Shown here in pieces: positions 51,572 through 59,975 of a DNA stretch of 64,000 bases (the first letter of the stretch is position 1; each line of letters starts with the position of its first letter). This DNA is from Bin87 sp965204395. Lineage in GTDB: Bacteria; Chloroflexota; Dehalococcoidia; Lucifugimonadales; UBA3495. The notes under the pieces were generated by a model. It did no database searches, was not told the DNA's origin, and saw nothing but the letters and a program-made list of their open reading frames with translations. The translations under genes and the position numbers were made by a program. Location: the NCBI GenBank assembly GCA_965204395.1, contig OZ241987.1, positions 4,402,001-4,466,000 on the forward strand. Direction: 5' to 3'.

Positions 51572-52186
51572 ATGACCGCTACGCATGTTGTTGACCACAT
51601 CCACGACCAGCCAATGAGCGAGGTCGCGCTGCGATCCGTTGCGATCGAGGCGCTGCTGGCGGAGAAGGGACTGCTGACCGCTGATGAGGTGCAGAGGCAG
51701 GTGAACTTGATGGACGGGCGCACGCCGGCGGACGGCGCCCGGGTCGTTGCGCGGGCGTGGACAGATGCTGACTTCAAAGCTCGCCTGCTCTCAGATGCGC
51801 GTTCGGCGCTCGGTGAGTTGGGAATCGAGATACCGGCGGATACGCCGCACGTGACAGTGGTGGAGAACACGGAGGACGTGCACAACCTGGTGGTGTGCAC
51901 GCTGTGCTCGTGCTATCCGAGGATGCTGCTGGGCCGGCCGCCGGACTGGTACAAGAGCCTGGCGTACCGGTCGCGGGCGGTCAGCGACCCGCGCGGCGTG
52001 ATGGCCGAATTTGGAACGGCGATGCCGGCGGACATCCGGGTTGACGTGCTGGACAGCACCGCCGACATGCGTTATTTGGTGCTGCCGCGCCGGCCGGACG
52101 GGACGGAGGGGATGACCGAGGACGAACTGGCTCGGCTGGTGACCCGGGACAGCATGATTGGAGTGTCGAACGCATTAGCCCCCTAA
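51572..52186 (+). CDS. Nitrile hydratase alpha chain, cobalt type (thiocyanate hydrolase gamma-like)
   Basis: 204 residues. The metal-claw motif VCTLCSC has Cys109, Cys112 and Cys114; threonine at the second position is the cobalt-type signature. RPPDWYKSLAYRSRAVSDPRGVMAEFG is the following conserved block. The usual CYPW is CYPR here, altering the region beside the claw. The enzyme class hydrates nitriles to amides, or thiocyanate to carbonyl sulfide and ammonia. It ends an operon with the two beta halves and DSD1 genes. No CobW-like metal chaperone is nearby. Confidence 0.9.
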   Translation: MTATHVVDHIHDQPMSEVALRSVAIEALLAEKGLLTADEVQRQVNLMDGRTPADGARVVARAWTDADFKARLLSDARSALGELGIEIPADTPHVTVVENTEDVHNLVVCTLCSCYPRMLLGRPPDWYKSLAYRSRAVSDPRGVMAEFGTAMPADIRVDVLDSTADMRYLVLPRRPDGTEGMTEDELARLVTRDSMIGVSNALAP

Positions 52187-52629
52187 CCGACGCAGAAGAA
52201 TGGCCGAGGTCACGGAGAGGGCGGATTGCCTGGAAGTAAGATTGCCCGTGCCCCCTTTGGCCGGCGTGGCGGTTACAGCGAACGGTGGCTTGGCTGGCCC
52301 CGACGCTCGACGTGAAGAGTAACTGCACCGGGTTGGAGAGATCCTGGGCTCGATAGCCGTCACTCTCGCGAAAGTCGCGGATGTCCGCCATAGGCGAATG
52401 CGGGAATCCGGGAAGTCCGCGCGCGGGCGACCGTGAGTAAGGCCAATGATTTCCGGGTTCCGGCTCAAGGCCGGAATGAGGCGTCGATCGACCACTGCTC
52501 CCGAGGGTCTGAACAGTCACTGCGAAGGCGGGCGGTTGACGACCCACACTTGGGCGGGTATATCCTTGTGCGGCGTTCGACCGGGTCGGACGCTGTACGC
52601 ATAGAAATCGAAACGAGGCAGGTGTCCCC
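52187..52629. other. Intergenic region with palindromes
   Basis: About 440 bases with no supported gene. It holds the TTCCGGC/GCCGGAA palindrome (52458-52477) and a degenerate CCGCC-ATAGG-CGAATG copy near 52385. It presumably carries the promoter of the ComDE-like pair. Confidence 0.5.
52458..52477. repeat. Palindrome TTCCGGC/GCCGGAA
   Basis: Same element as 14705-14725, with loop TCAAG. Confidence 0.6.
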
Positions 52630-53139
52630 ATGGCCGAATTGAGTCCGGCGACGGTGCTGGAGCAGTTGAAGAAAAACGGAGCGACCCACGTGGTGTGGCT
52701 GCCCGACAGCGAAACGAACTTCCTGTATGTACTGATGAGCGAGGAGGAAAGCCTGGACTTGGTGCCGGTGAGCCGCGAAGGGCATGCTTTCTCCACGGCG
52801 GCGGGACTGGCTGCCGGCGGGAAAAAGCCCGTGATCCTGATACAGAACACAGGTATGATGGAATCCGGGGACTCGCTGCGCGGCTGGGGCATCGGGATGA
52901 ACGTGCCGGTGGTGATGATGGTGGGATACCGAGGATGGACGCGGCACGGGGTGATCAACGACACGGCGGCGTTCTACACGGAGCGGTTCCTGCACGCCTT
53001 CAACATCAACTACTACCTGGTGGAATCGGACGAGGACGCGGACCGGATTTCCATTGCCTTTGAGGAAGCGCAGCGGAACAAAAAGCCCGTGGCTGTGCTG
53101 GTTGGCGACGAGTACCACGGGTTCAACGTGAGCCGGTAA
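52630..53139 (+). CDS. ThDP enzyme, PYR-domain subunit (sulfopyruvate decarboxylase alpha/ComD-like)
   Basis: 169 residues. VLEQLKKNGATHVVWLPDSETNFLYV, VSREGHAFSTAAGLAAGGKKPVILIQNTGMMESGD and PVVMMVGYRGW match the N-terminal (pyrimidine-binding) subunit of sulfopyruvate and phosphonopyruvate decarboxylases. The catalytic Glu of ThDP activation lies in VSREGHA. The partner PP-domain subunit is at 53367. The pair would decarboxylate a 3-substituted pyruvate such as sulfopyruvate to sulfoacetaldehyde. Confidence 0.85.
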   Translation: MAELSPATVLEQLKKNGATHVVWLPDSETNFLYVLMSEEESLDLVPVSREGHAFSTAAGLAAGGKKPVILIQNTGMMESGDSLRGWGIGMNVPVVMMVGYRGWTRHGVINDTAAFYTERFLHAFNINYYLVESDEDADRISIAFEEAQRNKKPVAVLVGDEYHGFNVSR

Positions 53140-53212
53140 CGGTTCTCTGCATTGATGCGCAGGATGAACGGTATTGAATGATGATGGGGGAGGTTCCCTT
53201 TGTTTTGTGATC

Positions 53213-53345
53213 CCCCTCACCCTAACCCTCTCCCACCAGGGGAGAGGGGACAACGGGCCCTCCTTACCCCAGTCCTCTCCGGCCAAGGAGACGGGACAAT
53301 GGGATCTCCCTCCCGCTAATCTTCTCCCGACGAGGGAGAGGGGAC
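53213..53345. repeat. Tandem inverted repeats of CCCTCTCCC/GGGAGAGGG type
   Basis: Three degenerate units of the form CCCTCTCC...GGGAGAGGGGACAA lie between the two subunit genes of the ThDP enzyme. Related to 15851-15893. Confidence 0.65.
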
Positions 53346-53366
53346 GACCTATAGGACGTGATTGAC

Positions 53367-53960
53367 ATGATGAAGACGGCGGAAATGCTGGAAATCTTCA
53401 AGCAGCATCGCGGCGACGCGGTGGTGATACCGGGACGCGGCGGCAAGTTCTGGGTGGAGTTGAGCGACCAACCGGACCGGGATCTGCCGCTGGGAGACCC
53501 GGCGATGGGCGGACACGCTTCGTTCGCGTTGGGGCTGGCGTTGGCGATACCGGACCAGCGGGTGGTGCTTTTTGACTCAGAAGGGGACGTCCTGATGGGG
53601 ATGGGGGCGCTGCCCACAATCGCGGAGAAAGCGCCGTCCAACCTGTACCACTTCATGCTGGACAACGGGGTTTACGCAACGACGGGCGGGCAGCCGGTGC
53701 CGAACGCGGAGCAGATGGAGTACGAGGTGGTGGCGCAAGGCTGCGGGTATCCGGCGACCTATGCGATAGACAACCTGGAGGATTTTGCGAGCCAGATCGA
53801 AGAGATACTGGGGCAGCCCGGGCCGGTGTTCGTAGCGTTGAAGATCGACCCCGAGATCATCAACGAACCGATCAACGCGCGCCCGCAGTGGCAACGCAAG
53901 ACACGCAACCAGGCAGTGGCGGACATGCAGGCCGAGTTGGGCATCCAGTCTCCGGCATAA
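53367..53960 (+). CDS. ThDP enzyme, PP-domain subunit (sulfopyruvate decarboxylase beta/ComE-like)
   Basis: 197 residues. MGGHASFALGLALAIPDQRVVLFDSEGDVLMGMGALPTIAEKAPSNLYHFMLDNG follows the ThDP/Mg motif, with GDVLMGMG in place of GDGSxLMNLG. TGGQPVP and GYPATYAIDNLEDF are also typical of ComE. The start ATG at 53367 has AGGA ten bases upstream. It is separated from the alpha gene by a 227-base repeat array, unusual for obligate partners. Phosphonopyruvate decarboxylase is the alternative. Confidence 0.85.
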   Translation: MMKTAEMLEIFKQHRGDAVVIPGRGGKFWVELSDQPDRDLPLGDPAMGGHASFALGLALAIPDQRVVLFDSEGDVLMGMGALPTIAEKAPSNLYHFMLDNGVYATTGGQPVPNAEQMEYEVVAQGCGYPATYAIDNLEDFASQIEEILGQPGPVFVALKIDPEIINEPINARPQWQRKTRNQAVADMQAELGIQSPA

Positions 53961-54105
53961 CAATTATTCTGCAAATCGCAGAAATCGCGCACACCTGCCA
54001 CGGCAGGCTGGTCGGCGTCTGTGCTAGGTTAGGCGGGAGTTAAACCGTCCAACGGCTGTTGACGCTGAGTCACGTCGGCCGCACCGCTACGGCAGGAATA
54101 CTCAT

Positions 54106-55101
54106 ATGACGAGCACCACCACAAATACAACAACCAATCACAGCTTAGTCGGGAACGCACTGCAACTGCTGGCCGTGGGGCTGGGGCCCTACATTGCCTC
54201 GATGCTGCGTCGGGCCGCGGGGAGAGGGCACTACGTCCCGGACGACACGGACACTTTCGGCGACGTCGAGGGCGACGTAGCGATCATGCTGAAAGTGATG
54301 TCGACCGGTTGGAATGAGGTCTTTCGCGACTACCTTGGACCGATCGAGAGGAGCCTGGTATCCGAGCTTCGGGAAACCCGAAATCGCTGGGCGCACATGG
54401 ACTCTTTCGACGACGACGATCTGGACCGGGCGCTTGACTCCATCGGACGTCTACTGATGGGCGTGGGCGCGCGGAACGAGGGAGAGCGAGTGAACCGGGC
54501 CAAGCACCGTTTGCGCCGCCGGCGGTATGGGTCCGCAGATTCCGTCTCCAATCCCATGGCTGACGAGGCAGAACCAGCGGCGCCTACATCGGAGAAACGA
54601 CATGCGCCGAGTGTTCCGCAAAAAAACGGATCCGAACACCATGAGGCTCCGCCGGCGCCTCCCCAATACGCAACTGAACCGACATCGGTACACATGCCGC
54701 CCACGCCCGGAGTGGACAACGGCGAGCACATGGATACCCTGATCGAACGGGGCGTGGCGTGCCGTCAGCAGGGCGACTTCCATTTGGCGATCACGAGCTT
54801 CGGAAAAGCCATCAGCATCAACCGAGAGCATGCGATTGCGTGGTATCACCGGGCGCTCACCTGGGGCCACATGGGCGAGTACGAGCGGGCGATCAACGAT
54901 TTCAACCGGGTTATCTCACTGGACCGGGAGTTCGCGGACGCCTACAACGGCCGGGGCTACGCGCTATTCTGCCTGGGTGACGATCCCAAAGCGATAGCGG
55001 ATTTTGAGCAGGCCATGCTGATCGATCCCAATGACGACTTAACCCGGGCCAACCTGGAACGGGCGCAACAGCGGTGGGACGAGCGCCAGATGAGCAGGTG
55101 A
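54106..55101 (+). CDS. Swt1-type HEPN domain fused to TPR repeats
   Basis: 331 residues. Residues about 12-115 match the Swt1 HEPN domain: LQLLAVGLGPYIASMLRRA, DVAIMLKVMSTGWNEVF and LRETRNRWAHMDSF. Arg92 and His97 form the Rx4H RNase motif of active HEPN proteins. A Pro/Ala-rich linker (about 145-205) leads to three TPR units (LIERGVACRQQGDFHLAITSFGKAI onward). HEPN domains occur in toxins, abortive infection and RNA processing; TPRs would mediate partner contact. No antitoxin such as MNT is adjacent. Confidence 0.75.
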   Translation: MTSTTTNTTTNHSLVGNALQLLAVGLGPYIASMLRRAAGRGHYVPDDTDTFGDVEGDVAIMLKVMSTGWNEVFRDYLGPIERSLVSELRETRNRWAHMDSFDDDDLDRALDSIGRLLMGVGARNEGERVNRAKHRLRRRRYGSADSVSNPMADEAEPAAPTSEKRHAPSVPQKNGSEHHEAPPAPPQYATEPTSVHMPPTPGVDNGEHMDTLIERGVACRQQGDFHLAITSFGKAISINREHAIAWYHRALTWGHMGEYERAINDFNRVISLDREFADAYNGRGYALFCLGDDPKAIADFEQAMLIDPNDDLTRANLERAQQRWDERQMSR

Positions 55102-55129
55102 GGCGGCGGCTGATTATCCGGTCAGCGGC

Positions 55130-55942
55130 TTACCCTGCCTCGCCGAGGAATTCCCGCATCCGGTCAACGCACCACTCGGGGTAAATCACGTTGACGCCGT
55201 GGCCGAGACCGGGCCACGTCACCAGCCGGCTGTTGGGAATTTCGGCGGCCATGAACTCCTGCTGTTCCATGCTGGTGGTCATTGATTCGTCGCCGGTGAG
55301 CAGGAGAGTGGGCACCGAGATGTCCTTGAGGTGGGGGCCAAAATCGAGGCTGTCGAGGTAGCTGTGCAGGGCCTGACCGATTTCCGCCGGCGTTTTGTCC
55401 ATCTCTTCGATGTACCAGTCCTTGAGGCCCTCGGCGGCGTGTCGCATGTCGAGGCGGAAGTTGATGGTGGCGGCGGACCAGGCGCCGATGCCGCCCTGTT
55501 CCATGGTGGCGAGCCAACTGCCGCCGGGGGTTGCGCTCTCGCGACGGGTAAGGCGGCATGGCGAGTTGCACAACACGAGGGCACGGCAGCGGTCGGGGTG
55601 ATCGTGGGCGAATTGCATACCCATGATGCCGCCGAATGACTCGCCGACGTACACGACCTTTTCGGCTCCGGCGTCGTCGAGGATGGCGAGCAAGTCGCCC
55701 ATGAGGGTATCAAGGGTGGGTTCGTATCGGTCCGGTTCGATGGTGGAGAGGCCCATGCCGCGCATGTCGGGCCGAATGACGCGGTACTCCCGACTGAGCA
55801 GCGGCGGCCAGTTGTACCAGAAGTTGCCGTTGCGCGAAAACCCGTGCTGCAGCACGATGGCGTCGGGGGAATCGCGCCACGGGTCGGTGAAATCGTCGAG
55901 GTAGTAGTGCAGTTGGGCGTCGCCGCGCTGGATGGTTGGCAT
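55130..55942 (-). CDS. Alpha/beta hydrolase
   Basis: 270 residues; ATG at 55942 with GGGAGG upstream. Oxyanion-hole motif LQHGFSRNGNFW, nucleophile elbow GESFGG, acid in LLTGDES and histidine in GLGHGVN give a full catalytic triad. The cap domain spans about 130-200. Similar to 3-oxoadipate enol-lactonases and meta-cleavage hydrolases. Substrate unknown. Confidence 0.9.
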   Translation of the reverse strand: MPTIQRGDAQLHYYLDDFTDPWRDSPDAIVLQHGFSRNGNFWYNWPPLLSREYRVIRPDMRGMGLSTIEPDRYEPTLDTLMGDLLAILDDAGAEKVVYVGESFGGIMGMQFAHDHPDRCRALVLCNSPCRLTRRESATPGGSWLATMEQGGIGAWSAATINFRLDMRHAAEGLKDWYIEEMDKTPAEIGQALHSYLDSLDFGPHLKDISVPTLLLTGDESMTTSMEQQEFMAAEIPNSRLVTWPGLGHGVNVIYPEWCVDRMREFLGEAG

Positions 55943-56046
55943 GGCCGGCCTCCCGGATTGCGGTTTGGGCTGGTATAGCATACCCTTGCGACGGCGGCAA
56001 TCCGCATGCGAAACCATCGCGCCAAGTCATCGAAGGAACCGGTCAT

Positions 56047-57177
56047 ATGACGTCAACCTTGGGGCCAACTCCGCTTGGGGAGTCCACGATACAGGCGCGC
56101 TTCGACCAATTGTTGAATGAGATCGATGAGGCGGGGCAGAAGCAGGTAGGGTATCCGACCAACCAGGACTTTGATTTCTCTGCGGTGTTGCCTTTTTTGA
56201 ACTACTCGGTGAACAACGTCGGGGACCCTTTTCACCATAGCAACTACCGCAGCAACTCCCATGCATTCGAGCGCGAAGTGATCAACCGGTTCGCGGAGTT
56301 GATGAGGATTCCCCCGGATGAGGCTTGGGGTTACGTCACTTCCGGCGGGACGGAAGGGAACATGTACGGGCTGTACCTGGCGCGCGAGATGTATCCCAAC
56401 GCTATCTTTTACTTTTCCGAGGAAACCCACTACAGCGTGCTGAAAAACGTGCGGCTGCTGAACGCGCGCTACATCATGATCAAGCGGCAGGAGAACGGTG
56501 AGATCGATTACGACGACCTGCAGGACATGGTGCGGGTACATCGGGACGTGCCGGCCGTGATCATGGCTACCATCGGCACCACGATGCGCGGCGCGGTGGA
56601 CGACATTGAGCGGATCCGGGCCATCCTTGAAGAGCTGGCGGTTACGAACTATTACATCCATGCCGACGCCGCATTGAGCGGGATGATCCTGCCGTTCGTT
56701 GAGGACCCGCAGCCGTTTGGGTTCGACGTTGGTATAGACAGCGTGTCGGTGAGCGGGCACAAGTTGATCGGCGCGCCGCTGCCGTGCGGAGTGGTGGTGA
56801 CCAAGAAAACCCACGTGGAACGGGTCGGCAGGGCTATCGAACTGGTGGGTGTGCAGGACACGACGCTGTCGGGTTCGCGGAGCGCGATTGGGCCCCTAAT
56901 GATGTGGTATGCGTTGGCTAAATACGGGGACGAGGGATTCCGTAAGTTGGTCGGCGGGATGCTGGACACGGCGGAGTACGCGGTTGGGCAATTCAACGAG
57001 CGAGGGATTCCGGCGTGGCGGCATAAGAACTCGGTTACCGTGGTGTTCCCGCGACCGGCTGCCGAAGTGTTTCGGAAGTGGCAGATCGCTCCGGAAGGGA
57101 AAATCGCTCACATCATCGCCATGCCGCACGTTACTCGCGAAATGATTGATGAACTGGTCGCCGATTGTGCGGCGTAA
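56047..57177 (+). CDS. PLP-dependent histidine decarboxylase-like enzyme (group II)
   Basis: 376 residues; AAGGA precedes the ATG. GYPTNQDFDFSAVLPFL, GYVTSGGTEGNMYGLYLARE, ETHYSVLKNVRLL (stacking His128), YIHADAALSGMILPF (Asp207) and SVSGHKLIGAPLPCGV (PLP Lys239) are typical of Gram-negative-type histidine and serine decarboxylases. The predicted product is histamine or ethanolamine-like amine. It is followed 13 bases later by a tandem ACT-domain gene, possibly its allosteric regulator. Confidence 0.85.
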   Translation: MTSTLGPTPLGESTIQARFDQLLNEIDEAGQKQVGYPTNQDFDFSAVLPFLNYSVNNVGDPFHHSNYRSNSHAFEREVINRFAELMRIPPDEAWGYVTSGGTEGNMYGLYLAREMYPNAIFYFSEETHYSVLKNVRLLNARYIMIKRQENGEIDYDDLQDMVRVHRDVPAVIMATIGTTMRGAVDDIERIRAILEELAVTNYYIHADAALSGMILPFVEDPQPFGFDVGIDSVSVSGHKLIGAPLPCGVVVTKKTHVERVGRAIELVGVQDTTLSGSRSAIGPLMMWYALAKYGDEGFRKLVGGMLDTAEYAVGQFNERGIPAWRHKNSVTVVFPRPAAEVFRKWQIAPEGKIAHIIAMPHVTREMIDELVADCAA

Positions 57178-57190
57178 GGAGCGTTGCCCA

Positions 57191-57601
57191 ATGACCCAAC
57201 CTGAACTGGCCAACCGCATCGTAATCATGGTGGACAACCAGGTAGGCGTGCTTGCCGACATCACGGGCGCACTGGCCGACGAGGGCATCAACATCGAGAG
57301 CCTGAACACGGAGAGCGCGGGCGAACGGGGCGCGATAATCCTCACGGTGGACCGATATGACCACGCGCTGTACGTGCTGAACCAGGCCGGATTCAAGGCC
57401 GTGGGAGATGATGCGCTGGTGATCCGCCTGCCCGACCAGCCGGGCGAGTTGGCCGTCGTGGCGGACCGGCTGAGACAGAACGGCGTGAACATCCAGAGCA
57501 TGCACATCCTGGGCCGGCAGGATGGACACGCGATGATCGCCCTGACCACCGACGACTCCTCACGAGCCCGGGAGGCGATCGGGAACGACGTGATCGTCTG
57601 A
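57191..57601 (+). CDS. Tandem ACT-domain protein
   Basis: 136 residues with two ACT modules. The first is about 8-75 (NRIVIMVDNQVGVLADITGALADEGINIESL). The second is about 76-136 (ALVIRLPDQPGELAVVADRLRQNGVNIQSMHIL). ACT domains bind amino acids and regulate enzymes. No catalytic domain is present. It sits between the decarboxylase-like and HpaB-like genes, so it may sense an amino acid for one of them. Confidence 0.85.
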   Translation: MTQPELANRIVIMVDNQVGVLADITGALADEGINIESLNTESAGERGAIILTVDRYDHALYVLNQAGFKAVGDDALVIRLPDQPGELAVVADRLRQNGVNIQSMHILGRQDGHAMIALTTDDSSRAREAIGNDVIV

Positions 57602-57647
57602 GGGCAGTTCGGACGATCCCAGGCGACCCCCTAACGGAGGAACGGAG

Positions 57648-59102
57648 ATGCCAGCACGAACCGGAGCCGAATACATCGCCGGACTGCGGGAACGCTCGGC
57701 TGAGGTGTACATCGGCGGGGAACGGGTCAAGGACGTAACCCTGCATCCCGCGTTTGCCGGCGGGTTGCAGACAGTGGCCGGGCTGTTGGACATGCAGCAT
57801 TACCCGGCGACCCGGGACGAAATGACCTACACGTCGCCGAGCACCGGGGACCCGGTGGGTCTCTCGTTCATCATGCCCCGGGACGCCGAGGATCTGGCGC
57901 GGCGACGGAACATGATGCGAAACTGGGCCAAGTTTTCGTGCGGGATGATGGGGCGGACGCCGGATTTCCTGAACGTGGCGGTGATGTCGATGGCTGCGGC
58001 GTCGGACTACTCAGGGATGAACCGACCGGAGTTCAAGCAGAACATCCAAAATTACTACGAGTACATCCGCGAGAACGACATCGTGATGACGCACACGCTG
58101 GTGAACCTGCAACGGAGCCGGTCCGTGGGCGCGACGCCGTTCGACGACCGAACCGAGGTGGCGCTGTCGGTGGTGAAGGAGACGGACGCGGGAATCGTGG
58201 TGCGCGGGGCGCGTGTGCTGGCGACGCTGGGGCCGCTTTCGGACGAGATCGCGGTGTATCCGGCGCGGACGCGGCGTGTGCCGGCGGGCGAGGAGGGCAA
58301 ATACGCGTTCGGGTTTGCGATACCGTGCAACACCGATGGCCTCAAGTTCCAGTGCCGGGACAGCGTGGATTTGGGCCGGTCGCATTTTGACCATCCGGCG
58401 GGCAGCCGCTTTGAAGAGATGGACGCCATCGTGTTCTTTGACGACGTGTTGGTACCGTGGGAGAGGGTGTTCCTGTACAACGATGTTACGCTGTGCAACC
58501 AGTGGGGCGAGCGCACCAACCGCAACGCGCACACGGGCCACCAAGTGGTCACCAAGAACGTGGTGAAGTGCGAGTTCATGCTTGGGCTGGCGACGCTGAT
58601 GGTAGACACGCTGGGATCGGGAGACCTGCCGACCACGCAGCATCTCATCGCTGAAATCATCGAGAATCTGGAGATCACCAAGGCGCTGCTGGCAGCGTCG
58701 GAGGCGCAGGCATCGGTTGACGAGTGGGGGATATTCTGCCCCGACTACCGGCCACTGCTGGTGGCGCGCAAAAAGATGATCGACATGTACCCGCGCATGG
58801 CGGAGATACTGCACTTCCTGGGTTCCAGCAGCCTGATGGCGCTGCCGGCGGAGGCGGACCTGAACGGGCCGTTGGCCGATGACATCCGGCAATACATGGA
58901 CACGGACACCGCGACGGCGGAGGAGCGTATACGGTTGTTCCGGCTGGCGTGGGATGTGTCCTGCAGCGCGTTCGGGAGCCGGCAGACGCTGTATGAACGG
59001 TATTTCGGAGGCGACGGAGCGCGCAACGCCGCATTGCTGTACCAGATCTACGACCGCGGCGCGCAGCGGGACATGGTGGAAGAATTCCTGTCGTTGGAGT
59101 AG
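57648..59102 (+). CDS. 4-hydroxyphenylacetate 3-monooxygenase-type oxygenase (HpaB family)
   Basis: 484 residues; GGAGG precedes the ATG. RTGAEYIAGLRERSAEVYIGGERVKDV is the HpaB start. HFDHPAGSRFEEMDAIVFFDDVLVPWERVFLYND and the acyl-CoA dehydrogenase-like helical C-terminus (LFRLAWDVSCSAFGSRQTLYERYF) match the FADH2-using oxygenase component. It hydroxylates phenols such as 4-hydroxyphenylacetate to catechols. The flavin reductase HpaC is not in the window. Confidence 0.9.
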   Translation: MPARTGAEYIAGLRERSAEVYIGGERVKDVTLHPAFAGGLQTVAGLLDMQHYPATRDEMTYTSPSTGDPVGLSFIMPRDAEDLARRRNMMRNWAKFSCGMMGRTPDFLNVAVMSMAAASDYSGMNRPEFKQNIQNYYEYIRENDIVMTHTLVNLQRSRSVGATPFDDRTEVALSVVKETDAGIVVRGARVLATLGPLSDEIAVYPARTRRVPAGEEGKYAFGFAIPCNTDGLKFQCRDSVDLGRSHFDHPAGSRFEEMDAIVFFDDVLVPWERVFLYNDVTLCNQWGERTNRNAHTGHQVVTKNVVKCEFMLGLATLMVDTLGSGDLPTTQHLIAEIIENLEITKALLAASEAQASVDEWGIFCPDYRPLLVARKKMIDMYPRMAEILHFLGSSSLMALPAEADLNGPLADDIRQYMDTDTATAEERIRLFRLAWDVSCSAFGSRQTLYERYFGGDGARNAALLYQIYDRGAQRDMVEEFLSLE

Positions 59103-59107
59103 CCGAT

Positions 59108-59911
59108 ATGATCACGGTGGCCGAAATAAACATTGCGCCGGTGAAGTCGATGGCGCTGGTTCCGCTGGAATCGGTGAACTTGGAACTGGGCGGGATCACC
59201 AACGACCGGCGGTTTTACCTTGTGAACAGCTCGGGACGTTTGCTGTCGCGGCGTCAGGTGGGCAGGTTGGCGCAGCTGGTCACGTCGTGGGATCCGGAAA
59301 CGGAGCGACTGCGCATCGAGTTTCCCGACGGCACCGTGCTGGAAGGGCAACCGGAGTTGGACCGACCAGTTTGGACGATAATCTGGGGCCGCAGGGTGCG
59401 GGCTCGGGCGCTGATGGGCGACTGGATGCAAGCCATCAGCGAGTTCTGCGGCCAGCCGGCCCTCTTGATGATGTCGGACCTGCCCTGCCAGGTATTTGAC
59501 GAGTTTCCGGTGTCGGTATTGTCCCGGGCGTCGGTGGAACGGTTGTCGGCGGAGATGGGGATGGCTGTGGACGAGTGCCTGGCGACCGACCGGTTCCGGC
59601 CGACGCTGCTATTGGACGGCTGCGAGGCGCACGAAGAGGATGGATGGATGAACCGCGCCATGAGCGTTGGAGACGCGGTGGTGCGCATCCTGGCGCCGGA
59701 CCCGCGCTGCGCCATCGTGGACCAGGACCCGGCTACCGGAGAGACCGATGCTGAAGTGGTGCGGTCGATCCTGGGTTATCGCCCCAACGCGTTGGCCGGG
59801 TATTTCGGAGTGTATGGAATCGTGGAGAGGCCGGGCGTGGTGCGGGTGGGAGACGCGGTTACCGTGGGGACGGACACGATGCCAGAGCGGTTTGTCGGTT
59901 TGCCGGTATGA
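59108..59911 (+). CDS. MOSC domain protein (mARC/YcbX-like)
   Basis: 267 residues. The MOSC N-terminal barrel (VAEINIAPVKSMALVPLESVNLE, DRRFYLVNSSGRLLSRRQ) is followed by the MOSC domain with LATDRFRPTLLLDG, EDGWMN and the conserved Cys in PDPRCAIVDQDPATGE. The family carries molybdenum cofactor and reduces N-hydroxylated compounds. It starts five bases after the HpaB stop. Confidence 0.85.
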   Translation: MITVAEINIAPVKSMALVPLESVNLELGGITNDRRFYLVNSSGRLLSRRQVGRLAQLVTSWDPETERLRIEFPDGTVLEGQPELDRPVWTIIWGRRVRARALMGDWMQAISEFCGQPALLMMSDLPCQVFDEFPVSVLSRASVERLSAEMGMAVDECLATDRFRPTLLLDGCEAHEEDGWMNRAMSVGDAVVRILAPDPRCAIVDQDPATGETDAEVVRSILGYRPNALAGYFGVYGIVERPGVVRVGDAVTVGTDTMPERFVGLPV

Positions 59912-59975
59912 GCGTTAACCCATAGAATGTAGAAAATTCCGGGTACGCCGCTGGGCGCTATGTTGACCCGGAGGG

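Noticed and set aside
51981..52964. 327-codon minus-strand frame
   Set aside because: Antisense across the nitrile hydratase alpha gene and a repeat region; low-complexity Ser/Pro composition.
53213..53345. Possible CRISPR-like array
   Set aside because: The units are inverted, unequal and without regular spacers; they match a dispersed repeat also found at 15851.
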